Positions 8,234 to 15,146 of a stretch of 59,964 nucleotides of DNA are shown one piece after another. The notes beneath the pieces were generated by a model, which was not told the origin of the DNA, ran no database searches, and worked only from the letters and a program-made list of their open reading frames with translations. The stretch is from NCBI GenBank assembly GCA_016927185.1, contig JAFGND010000064.1, positions 1 to 59,964 on the forward strand. The letters are read 5' to 3'. The DNA is from Candidatus Coatesiibacteriota bacterium. Lineage in GTDB: Bacteria > JAFGND01. Numbering within the stretch: position 1 is the first letter of the stretch; the number at the start of each line of letters is the position of its first letter. The position numbers were made by a program, and so were the translations under genes.

Positions 8234-9068
8234 TATCAAAGAGCTACAGGAACTGCTTAAGCAGAAAGAAACTCTAATTGATCGTTTGAAAAAACTTGAG
8301 GAAAAGAAGAAAGAAGTAAAAGAGAAAATCTATGTCAAAATAAGAGCAGATTATCAAATTCAGCTGGAAAGTCTTCAAGAAAACGTATTTAAGAAGAGTG
8401 TTTCTTTGAAGAATGAACTTAGTCAACTAAGGACTCAACAGCAGGAGATAAAAGACAAATATACTGTAGTGAAGGATGAAATTGATGAACTTAATGTAAG
8501 GCATGAACTCGGGGAATACAATAATGAAGAGGAATATAAACGAATTGTATCAACTGAAGATGAGAAGCTGAAAAATTTTGATCATAAATTGCAGATGATA
8601 AATGAAAGAATAAATCTTTATTCTTCCATGATTGAGAAAAGTGAGGATTCAGGCGGTTTTATACAAAAAGAGGAAGTTCTTGAGGAACAAGAAGTTCCTA
8701 TTGAAAGCGATTTAGATGAAATTCCTTCTGAAGATCTTGCTCCAGTTGAAGCTGTAACATCAGTTGAAGAAATACCAGAAGAAATCATAGAAGTAACCTA
8801 TTGCTCTAGATGTGGTGCAGAAAATCCCATTGATGCAAAGAATTGCAAGGAATGTGGTAGTGATCTGGAAGAGGGTCCAAGCATTGTTTGCCCAAGTTGT
8901 GGCGCTATTAATGACATGGATGCCAAGAATTGCAAGGAATGTGGTAGTGATCTAGCTGATGACGTATTCGAGACAATAGAATGCCCAGAGTGCGGAGCCA
9001 AGAATTCCTTTGATCAGACAAACTGTACCGAATGCGGCGCTGAACTGATACCAATTGACGATATATAG
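8223..9068 (+). CDS. Coiled-coil protein with three tandem zinc ribbons (B)
   Basis: The start chosen is the ATG at 8223 (MTVDIKELQ), preceded by AAAGGAGGCGG. An upstream in-frame ATG at 8205 would include this ribosome site. Residues 1-140 are a charged coiled coil carrying an RHELGEYNN motif shared with the protein at 6187. An acidic linker (about 145-190) leads to three near-identical zinc ribbons of about 30 residues: CSRCGAENPI/CKECGSDL, CPSCGAINDM/CKECGSDL and CPECGAKNSF/CTECGAEL. Double zinc-ribbon modules often mediate protein contacts. The partner is unknown. The first two ribbons are close at the DNA level, suggesting recent internal duplication. Confidence 0.75.
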   Translation: MTVDIKELQELLKQKETLIDRLKKLEEKKKEVKEKIYVKIRADYQIQLESLQENVFKKSVSLKNELSQLRTQQQEIKDKYTVVKDEIDELNVRHELGEYNNEEEYKRIVSTEDEKLKNFDHKLQMINERINLYSSMIEKSEDSGGFIQKEEVLEEQEVPIESDLDEIPSEDLAPVEAVTSVEEIPEEIIEVTYCSRCGAENPIDAKNCKECGSDLEEGPSIVCPSCGAINDMDAKNCKECGSDLADDVFETIECPECGAKNSFDQTNCTECGAELIPIDDI

Positions 9069-9076
9069 AATTCGCT

Positions 9077-9622
9077 TTGAAGAGCTATTTCTTGGTTTTT
9101 CTTGTTCTGGTATTGTCAGGTTGTGGTACAATTAAACCTCAGCAACCAGTTATCAAATCACTGAAGGGATTATCTTTTGAGAAAATAGATGGCGAAGTTA
9201 TAAAATTAAACGCAACATGGGAAGTCTACAATCCCAATTCGTTTGCAATATCAATTCCCAGGATCAATTATAAAGTCCTGCTTGAAAATAAGGAAATTGG
9301 CGAGGGAGAGAAAACAAGCAGTTTCATTCTTGATGCTAAAAAGAAAACCGATATATCTACCCCATTAGATGTAAGTATTATAAAACTTCTGAAACTGATA
9401 CCCGATCTAATAAAAAAAGAGAAATTGAATTATCAATTATTAGGGAATGCGATTTTCGAAATTAAAGAAATAAAAATAGAAGTTCCATTCGAGAATAAAG
9501 GTATAATTGATTTAAAGCCAGCTCATGAATGGGTTAAAAAATACAAGGAGAAAATTATTCCAAAGGAAATGAAGGATATAGGAAAGGATGTGATAAAAAA
9601 AGGCAAAGAACTATTCAAATAG
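9077..9622 (+). CDS. LEA-type-2 (LEA14-like) lipoprotein
   Basis: A 181-residue protein starting with TTG. The leader FLVFLVLVLSGC is a classical lipoprotein signal (lipobox LSGC, lipidated Cys at about 16). The mature part shows the LEA2/WHy signature: strand-rich text with WEVYNPNSFAISIPRINYKVLLE (quoted in part), then FILDAKKKTDISTPLDV. Similar bacterial LEA2 lipoproteins are periplasmic and of unclear function, sometimes linked to stress. It follows the zinc-ribbon gene by 8 bases with no clear ribosome site, so it may be translated by coupling. Confidence 0.72.
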   Translation: MKSYFLVFLVLVLSGCGTIKPQQPVIKSLKGLSFEKIDGEVIKLNATWEVYNPNSFAISIPRINYKVLLENKEIGEGEKTSSFILDAKKKTDISTPLDVSIIKLLKLIPDLIKKEKLNYQLLGNAIFEIKEIKIEVPFENKGIIDLKPAHEWVKKYKEKIIPKEMKDIGKDVIKKGKELFK

Positions 9623-9709
9623 TTTGAACACATAATATGGGGAATATGGAAATGTTAATGATTAGATTGAAATTCAAGAAGCAATTGGCAAATGATTGTA
9701 TGATTTCTC

Positions 9710-9738
9710 TTGACAAGATTTATATATAATTATACAAA
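9710..9738 (+). promoter_or_regulatory. Candidate sigma-70-type promoter for lipoprotein pair
   Basis: A perfect TTGACA (9710-9715) is followed after 17 bases by TACAAA (9733-9738), with a TATATAATTATA-rich spacer. It lies about 50 bases upstream of the lipoprotein start at 9791, which has a good AAGGAGGT ribosome site. The -35 is convincing. The exact -10 hexamer is uncertain. Confidence 0.5.
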
Positions 9739-9790
9739 GGCGAGCAATTAGTAGAAAAATAGGTAGTTAAATAAGTTTAAGGAGGTAGAC

Positions 9791-10039
9791 ATGAAGCAGT
9801 GGCTAGTAATTGGGTTATTGGTATGTTTAGCAGCAATGTTCTCATTAGGTTGTGGTGAAGAGCAGAAACAACCAGACAAAAAAGAAGTAATCCCATCAAA
9901 AGAGGATTTGAAGAAAGCCATTAGGCCAGAAGAAAAGAAGGAAGAAATCAAGAGCGAAGAAAAGAAGGAAGAAACTAAGGGTGACGAGGGAAAGAAAGAG
10001 GAAGGCAAGAAGGAAGAGAAAAAAGAAGGACCAAAGTAG
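9791..10039 (+). CDS. Small Lys/Glu-rich lipoprotein
   Basis: An 82-residue lipoprotein. The signal peptide ends in FSLGCG (lipobox), and the mature part is almost entirely lysine and glutamate with repeats of EEKKEE type, probably an extended or helical tether. Its first 25 codons are clearly related to those of the gene at 10143 (MK-WLV-GLL/I start, GCGxEQ after the lipobox), so the pair arose by duplication. This copy lacks the folded C-terminal domain of its neighbour. Function unknown. Confidence 0.7.
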   Translation: MKQWLVIGLLVCLAAMFSLGCGEEQKQPDKKEVIPSKEDLKKAIRPEEKKEEIKSEEKKEETKGDEGKKEEGKKEEKKEGPK

Positions 10040-10142
10040 AGAATAAGAAGAGGGGAACTCACAAATTCTCTATGGAAAACCATCCAAACTGGTTTATACC
10101 AAATCATTATTTAGTCAAAGCAAACTAAATTAGGAGGTTAAG

Positions 10143-10727
10143 ATGAAGCGTTGGCTAGTTGTAGGGTTGATAATTTGCATAGGAATGTTCTTTGCATTTG
10201 GTTGCGGTGGAGAGCAACCACAACCCAAGAAAGATGAAAAGATAGAGGTTCCAAAGGATAAAGAAGATGATGTGAAGAAGGAAGATCTTGAAAAGAAAGA
10301 CGAACCGGAACCCAAGAAGGAAGAACCTAAAAAGATAGGTGATTTTACAGCTAAAGATGTTCCAGAAGAAGTTCAAAAAGGATATGAAACAAATCTGGAG
10401 AAAACAGCTGATGCATTACAGAAAATCTTCACTGATTCCGCAGCAAAGAATAAAAACTTGAAACCAGTAAAAGTTATGTTTACAATGACTGTTGACAAAA
10501 CAGGCAAAGTAAAGGTTACAAAAACTGATTGCAAAGACAAAGCTTTGGACGGAGCTCTCAGGAAGGAATTGGAAGGCTTGAAGGATCTTCCAAAAGCACA
10601 AGACAAACCTGTTGAAATCACATTCAGCATTGAGTTAGGCAAAGCTGCTGGTGAACCTGGCGAACCAAAAGATAAACCAGAACCCAAGAAAGGCGAACCA
10701 AAGAAAGCTGAACCAATTAAGAAGTAA
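10143..10727 (+). CDS. Lipoprotein with AgmX/TonB-C-like domain
   Basis: A 194-residue protein: lipoprotein signal (FAFGCG), a Lys/Glu/Pro-rich linker to about residue 65, then a compact domain (about 75-165) with VKVMFTMTVDKTGKVKVTK, a dispersed DGALRKELEGL helix and PVEITFSIEL. This matches the AgmX/PglI C-terminal or TonB-C-like pattern (beta hairpin with DxxGxV, helix, strand). The tail is again Lys/Pro-rich. Such domains occur in envelope-spanning and motility proteins. The exact role here is unknown. A perfect stem-loop terminator follows 17 bases after the stop. Confidence 0.68.
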   Translation: MKRWLVVGLIICIGMFFAFGCGGEQPQPKKDEKIEVPKDKEDDVKKEDLEKKDEPEPKKEEPKKIGDFTAKDVPEEVQKGYETNLEKTADALQKIFTDSAAKNKNLKPVKVMFTMTVDKTGKVKVTKTDCKDKALDGALRKELEGLKDLPKAQDKPVEITFSIELGKAAGEPGEPKDKPEPKKGEPKKAEPIKK

Positions 10728-10743
10728 ATTTAATTTAATAAGC

Positions 10744-10774
10744 AAAAAACCCGAAGATCATCTTCGGGTTTTTT
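10744..10774. terminator. Bidirectional intrinsic terminator
   Basis: AAAAAACCCGAAGA (10744-10757), loop TCA, then TCTTCGGGTTTTTT (10761-10774) is a perfect 14-bp inverted repeat with T-runs on both strands. It lies between two convergent genes (ends at 10727 and 10774), so it can stop transcription from both directions. Confidence 0.92.
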
Positions 10775-11478
10775 TATTGCCCAACCATGAAAATCGCTGT
10801 GACAGTTAATTGATAAACTACTCTTGGTTTAGACATTGTAGCGTTTCCAAATCCTCCTCTTGATTCTTCACTGTAAGATACATTTGATTGAGCTACAGGC
10901 TGATTATATCCTCTATATGTATCATATGGACTATATTCGCTGAATCTAAGAATTTGAAGGTTTTTAGCTCCCAGCTGTTGTGCAACTATATCAGCTTTTG
11001 TTTGCGCAGCAATAATTGCCTGCTTGAATGCAAGCATCTTAATCTTGCTCATGTCTTCCACTTCATAATTGATATAAGGAGAGACTGAAATTCCCTCTTT
11101 AAGTAATGCTGAAACTAATGCGGGAATCGAATTTATTCGCTTGACTTTCACGCTTCCTGATTTAGATAAATTGACTTTGTCTGAAGTGAGAAGCGTTCCT
11201 GGCTTCAGGTTTATATACAAGTAGTTGAATTGGAAATCACTTGCTTCCAGACCAAATCTTTTTCCAATTTCTATTGCTTTGTTTTCAAGAGAAGCGAATT
11301 TTAACTGGGCTTCCTCTAATTTGCTTTCTACAACTAAAGTGAAACTTACTCTTCCAAATTCAGCTGGCAGATCTACTTTCCCTGTTCCTGTTACTGTAAT
11401 ATTCCTGCTTGATAATGCCAGGTCAGGTCCCTGATCTGCAAAAAGCAAGACAAACATCATTAAGTAGCACGAAAACAT
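10774..11478 (-). CDS. SIMPL-domain (DUF541) exported protein
   Basis: A 234-residue protein with a signal peptide (residues 1-17) and the SIMPL/DUF541 domain. It begins ITVTGTGKVDLPAEFGRVSF, as the family does, and contains the FxxNYLYIN strand and the helical AFKQAIIAAQTKADIVAQQLG block. Family members are periplasmic or outer-membrane and form oligomers (BP26/Omp28 type). The biological role is unclear, with some links to oxidative stress. The ribosome site AAGGAGGT lies just before the start. It is divergent from the Trm112-like gene. Confidence 0.85.
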   Translation of the reverse strand: MFSCYLMMFVLLFADQGPDLALSSRNITVTGTGKVDLPAEFGRVSFTLVVESKLEEAQLKFASLENKAIEIGKRFGLEASDFQFNYLYINLKPGTLLTSDKVNLSKSGSVKVKRINSIPALVSALLKEGISVSPYINYEVEDMSKIKMLAFKQAIIAAQTKADIVAQQLGAKNLQILRFSEYSPYDTYRGYNQPVAQSNVSYSEESRGGFGNATMSKPRVVYQLTVTAIFMVGQ

Positions 11479-11560
11479 AATACCTCCTTATTATTATCAC
11501 TAAATCAGTGGATAAACTGGAAAAACCTAGAAAATTGTCAAAGGTATTGTGTTTTAATGA

Positions 11561-11590
11561 TTGACAAAAAAGACATATATAAAATTCTAA
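11561..11590 (+). promoter_or_regulatory. Candidate promoter for the pur/lepB/prfB run
   Basis: TTGACA (11561-11566) is followed by an AT-rich stretch and TTCTAA (11585-11590) at 18 bases. The implied start near 11597 gives a short leader holding AGAGAGG before the ATG at 11614. The -10 is weak, and TATAAA at 11578 is too close to the -35 to pair with it. This is the only obvious promoter before the long plus-strand run. Confidence 0.4.
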
Positions 11591-11613
11591 ATCAAAACAA
11601 CAAGAGAGGTAAT

Positions 11614-11781
11614 ATGCTATCAGAAAAGCTGTTGGCAATACTAGCATGCCCAAAATGCAAAGGTGGACTAGATTATAAGCCAGATCTTAATCAGCTGATT
11701 TGCAATAATTGCAGATTGATATACAAGATTGAAGATGATATTCCAAATATGATTATTGAAGAAGCTGAACCTTTGAAATAG
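11614..11781 (+). CDS. Trm112/UPF0434-family zinc-binding protein
   Basis: A 55-residue protein. The start is placed at the ATG at 11614 (MLSEKLLAILACPKCKGGL), directly after AGAGAGG. An in-frame ATG at 11557 overlaps the promoter region. The ACPKCKGGL and LICNNCRLIYKIEDDIPNM motifs are the hallmark of the Trm112 family, small proteins that bind zinc and in several systems activate partner methyltransferases. In bacteria the partner is often unknown. It heads the long gene run that includes purine biosynthesis. Confidence 0.88.
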   Translation: MLSEKLLAILACPKCKGGLDYKPDLNQLICNNCRLIYKIEDDIPNMIIEEAEPLK

Positions 11782-11785
11782 AATT

Positions 11786-11941
11786 TTGATAGAAACAGAA
11801 AAAAGAAATGGATTAGTTTTTTTAATATGCTTGATTGTAATTGCATTAGTGCTTATTATAAATCAATATTTTCCATTAGCATTAAAAAAAGAGAATTCTG
11901 AGTCTCCGAATTCAATTGAAAACAAAACTGGAGAAATATGA
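11786..11941 (+). CDS. Small single-pass membrane protein (51 aa)
   Basis: A short ORF starting with TTG at 11786, 4 bases after the Trm112-like stop, and ending TGA at 11939-11941, giving an ATGA overlap with purB. The product has a basic N-terminus (IETEKRNG), one clear membrane helix (LVFLICLIVIALVLII) and a polar C-terminal tail. The precise overlap, the filled gap and the well-formed helix argue that it is real. No SD better than a weak purine stretch is visible, and no family is recognised. Confidence 0.5.
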   Translation: MIETEKRNGLVFLICLIVIALVLIINQYFPLALKKENSESPNSIENKTGEI

Positions 11942-13233
11942 TCCCAAGATACACATTAAGTCCTTTTGACACAATATGGACGGAACAATACAAATTCAGC
12001 AAATGGCTGGAAGTTGAAATTGCAGTTGCAGAAGCTCAGGAAGAACTTGGAATAATTCCTGAAGGTTTTTCAAAACTTCTAAGAGAAAAAGGAAGTTTTG
12101 ATATCAAGAGAATACTTGAAATAGAAGGCAAGACAAAGCATGATGTGATAGCTTTCCTTACTTGCATAAGGGAGAACCTTAATGATCCAGCTCCTTATCT
12201 TCATTATGGTCTTACCAGCTCGGATATACTTGATACAAGCCTTGCTCTTATATTAAGAGATTCTATAAGTGCTATAGAGAAAGAAATTATTGAGTTAAGC
12301 GAGGTAATAAAAGAGAAGATATTGCAATATAAAGATACATTGATGATGGGAAGAACACATGGAGTGCATGCAGAACCAATGACTGTAGGACACAAATTTG
12401 CAATATGGTTTGATGAGATAAACAGACATAAGAAAAGACTGGAAGAAATTAAATATAGAATTCTAATAGGGAAACTTTCAGGAGCAGTAGGTAATTTTGT
12501 ACATAATCCTCCTGAAGTAGAGGAAATTGCATTAAGAAAATTAAATCTTGGTTATGAGCCTGCAGCAAGTCAAGTGGTGCATAGAGACAGGCATGCTGAA
12601 TTTATATGTTTTTTGGCCTTGTTATCTGGAAGCCTGGATAAATTCATGACTGAAATAAGACATTTGCACAGGACTGAGGTGCAGGAAATGGAGCAGTTTT
12701 TTTCTGTTGGACAAAAAGGTTCTTCTGCAATGCCTCATAAAAGGAATCCCCAGGTTTGTGAGCAGATTTCTGGATTAGCCAGGATAATAAAATCTAGCGT
12801 TTCTTCAGCCCTTGATAACATAAGCCTATGGCATGAAAGAGATATTTCTCATTCAAGTGTTGAAAGAATTATATTGCCTGACTGTACTACTTTGGCACAC
12901 TATTTGCTAGTAAAAACAATAGACATCACAAGGAATTTGTTGATTCACCCGGAGAAAATGGAGAGGAATATTGGATTATCAAATGGTATATTTTTTTCTC
13001 AAAAACTGCTTCTGGCATTAGTAAGAAAGAGTATCTCAAGAACTGAAGCTTATGATATGGTTCAGAAAGTAAGTATGAGAGTGCAAACAGAAAACAGGGA
13101 TTTCAGAAAAATTGCAGAGGATGAAAAAAGCATCAGACTTCTTTTTAATGATGAAGAATGGGCTGAGATTTTTAATATGGAATCCTACAGTATGCATACA
13201 GATAATATTTTAAAAAGGATAGGTTTGAAATGA
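11938..13233 (+). CDS. purB: Adenylosuccinate lyase
   Basis: A 431-residue enzyme of the fumarase/aspartase superfamily. It carries the superfamily signature GSSAMPHKRNP at about residues 261-271, the upstream TSSDILDT and GRTHGVHAEP blocks (catalytic His region), and the usual length for the bacterial PurB. It catalyses two steps: SAICAR to AICAR plus fumarate, and adenylosuccinate to AMP plus fumarate. The start overlaps the small membrane ORF and the stop overlaps purC by ATGA. Confidence 0.96.
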   Translation: MIPRYTLSPFDTIWTEQYKFSKWLEVEIAVAEAQEELGIIPEGFSKLLREKGSFDIKRILEIEGKTKHDVIAFLTCIRENLNDPAPYLHYGLTSSDILDTSLALILRDSISAIEKEIIELSEVIKEKILQYKDTLMMGRTHGVHAEPMTVGHKFAIWFDEINRHKKRLEEIKYRILIGKLSGAVGNFVHNPPEVEEIALRKLNLGYEPAASQVVHRDRHAEFICFLALLSGSLDKFMTEIRHLHRTEVQEMEQFFSVGQKGSSAMPHKRNPQVCEQISGLARIIKSSVSSALDNISLWHERDISHSSVERIILPDCTTLAHYLLVKTIDITRNLLIHPEKMERNIGLSNGIFFSQKLLLALVRKSISRTEAYDMVQKVSMRVQTENRDFRKIAEDEKSIRLLFNDEEWAEIFNMESYSMHTDNILKRIGLK

Positions 13234-13931
13234 AACTATATGAAGGCAAAGCAAAAATTTTAGAAACTACTGATAATAAAGATGTTTTAATCCAGTTATT
13301 CAAGGATGATTTAACCGCATTTAATGCTGAGAAAAAGGATAACAGGGAAGGAAAAGGAGCTTTAAATAATCAGACTTCATCTATTCTATTTGAATACCTT
13401 CAGAAAGAAGGTATAAAAACTCATTTTATAAAAGTGATTGATAATACAAAAATGATGGTTCAGAAGGTAAGCATATTCAAGATAGAAGTAGTTTTAAGGA
13501 ATGTCGCTGCAGGAAGTATTGTTAAGCGAATTGGAATACAAAATGGGACTACAATCAATCCTGCTATACTTGAATTTTATTATAAGGATGATGCTTTGGG
13601 AGATCCTCTTATCAATCAAGATCATATAAGATTTCTTAACCTTGCAAAGAGTGAAGAACTTGAAGAAATCTCTGTTATTGCATTAAAAGTAAATGATTTA
13701 CTAAAGAGTTTTTTCATCAAAAGAGATTTAATACTTGTTGATTTGAAACTTGAGTTTGGGAGGAATACCAGGGGAGAAATATTACTAGCAGATGAAATAT
13801 CTGCTGACACTTGCAGACTCTGGGATGCTAAAACAAGAGAGTCTCTGGACAAGGATATTTTCAGGGAAGACAAAGGTGATGTTTTAACAGGATACAGGGA
13901 AGTACTTAAACGTTTAAAAACAAAGAGGTAA
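13230..13931 (+). CDS. purC: SAICAR synthetase
   Basis: A 233-residue enzyme, typical bacterial PurC length. It starts KLYEGKAKIL, as almost all PurC proteins do, and contains the EVVLRNVAAGSIVKR block and the LVDLKLEFGR and LADEISADTCRLWD signatures. It ligates aspartate to CAIR using ATP to give SAICAR, the substrate of PurB encoded by the overlapping upstream gene. Confidence 0.96.
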   Translation: MKLYEGKAKILETTDNKDVLIQLFKDDLTAFNAEKKDNREGKGALNNQTSSILFEYLQKEGIKTHFIKVIDNTKMMVQKVSIFKIEVVLRNVAAGSIVKRIGIQNGTTINPAILEFYYKDDALGDPLINQDHIRFLNLAKSEELEEISVIALKVNDLLKSFFIKRDLILVDLKLEFGRNTRGEILLADEISADTCRLWDAKTRESLDKDIFREDKGDVLTGYREVLKRLKTKR

Positions 13932-13935
13932 AATC

Positions 13936-15144
13936 ATGGAAATAATTGCAATTCCATTAGCCGTAATATTTGCTATTGTAGCAGTAATCTTTTATTTTAA
14001 AGCTTCTTCAGCTAAAAAAGAGAAAGATGATTTGTCATCAAAATTAAATGAAGTTAATTTTGAGTTTAACAGATTGAAGGGAGAGCATAAGCATCTTGAT
14101 GAAATTTATGGAAAAGCAGAAGAAGCTCAGAAAGTATTGGATGATATACTATCAAGTTTTCCAGAAAGCTGTAAAAGATTAATAGAGGAGCAATCAAATT
14201 CTGAAAAAAGTGAAGTCCTGATAAGCCTTCTGAGAAGGCTTTTTGATGCCCCGAATGAAATAAAGATTTATATTGCAGACAGACAAGCTGAAAAACTTGC
14301 ATTGATAAAAACATCAAATGCTGATGAAAAACTAGATCAAATCTATGATGTAGAAAAAGGTTATATAGGATGGGCTATTCGCAAGAGAAATCCAGTATCA
14401 GATAGTGATCTGGAGAACGAAAGTAATCTAGTAAGACAGGAACTTGAAAAAGCTGACGATAAGCAATTCGCTTATGGAGTTTCACTGAGGTATGAAGATA
14501 GATTGCTTGGACTGCTTACAATAGGCATGGTACGAAAGAGAAGACCCTATGACAAAAAGATATTAGGATTAATAGCCAGGATAACATCTGTGGCTCTCAT
14601 AAACACAGAACTTATAAAACAAATCAAAAATCCGAATGATATTGATGAGGTAACTAAATTGTACAATGAAGGTTACCTTATGAGGAGAATAGAAGACGAA
14701 ATAAACAGGTGTCAGAGATTTAAAACAAAATTTTCAATACTCGCTTTTGAAATAGATGATTTTGAAGATTATTCCAGCAAATTTGGAGAAAATGCTGCAA
14801 CTCAGTTGCTAAAGAACTTTGCCAGCCTTTTCCCGTCTTTTTTCAGGACAACTGATATAATTGCATCTGTTAAAAGGAATTTATTCGTCATACTACTGAC
14901 AGGAACAACTGAACAGGATGTTGCAAAATTCAGGGATAACTTAAGAACAACAATAAAGGAATTTCCATACCCACATCAATATGAATGGAAGAAAGACTTA
15001 AGTATATCGGGTGGTGTTACTGAGTATCCCAAAGATGGTGAAGGTGTCCAGATGCTTGTAGAAGCAGCAGAAGAGTTGGTTTTAAGTGCAAGATTTAAAG
15101 GCAAGGACAGGGTATTATTTGTAGAAGAGGCAAACCAGCTTTAA
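13936..15144 (+). CDS. Membrane GAF protein with degenerate GGDEF domain
   Basis: A 402-residue protein: N-terminal helix (residues 2-22), a short coiled coil (about 28-75), a GAF-like domain (about 90-230) and a GGDEF-fold domain (about 235-395). The fold is recognisable from DEVTKLYNEGYL near the start and FSILAFEIDDFEDYS, but the active-site loop that should read GGDEF is KRNLF (residues 313-317). It is therefore unlikely to make cyclic di-GMP and may be a sensor or binding protein. It sits between purC and purL with spacings of 4 and 2 bases, an unusual place for a signalling protein. Confidence 0.78.
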   Translation: MEIIAIPLAVIFAIVAVIFYFKASSAKKEKDDLSSKLNEVNFEFNRLKGEHKHLDEIYGKAEEAQKVLDDILSSFPESCKRLIEEQSNSEKSEVLISLLRRLFDAPNEIKIYIADRQAEKLALIKTSNADEKLDQIYDVEKGYIGWAIRKRNPVSDSDLENESNLVRQELEKADDKQFAYGVSLRYEDRLLGLLTIGMVRKRRPYDKKILGLIARITSVALINTELIKQIKNPNDIDEVTKLYNEGYLMRRIEDEINRCQRFKTKFSILAFEIDDFEDYSSKFGENAATQLLKNFASLFPSFFRTTDIIASVKRNLFVILLTGTTEQDVAKFRDNLRTTIKEFPYPHQYEWKKDLSISGGVTEYPKDGEGVQMLVEAAEELVLSARFKGKDRVLFVEEANQL

Positions 15145-15146
15145 TT

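Noticed and set aside
9930-10030. GAAGAAAAG-type repeats as a DNA repeat element
   Set aside because: They are simple codon repeats for Lys/Glu in a lipoprotein tail.
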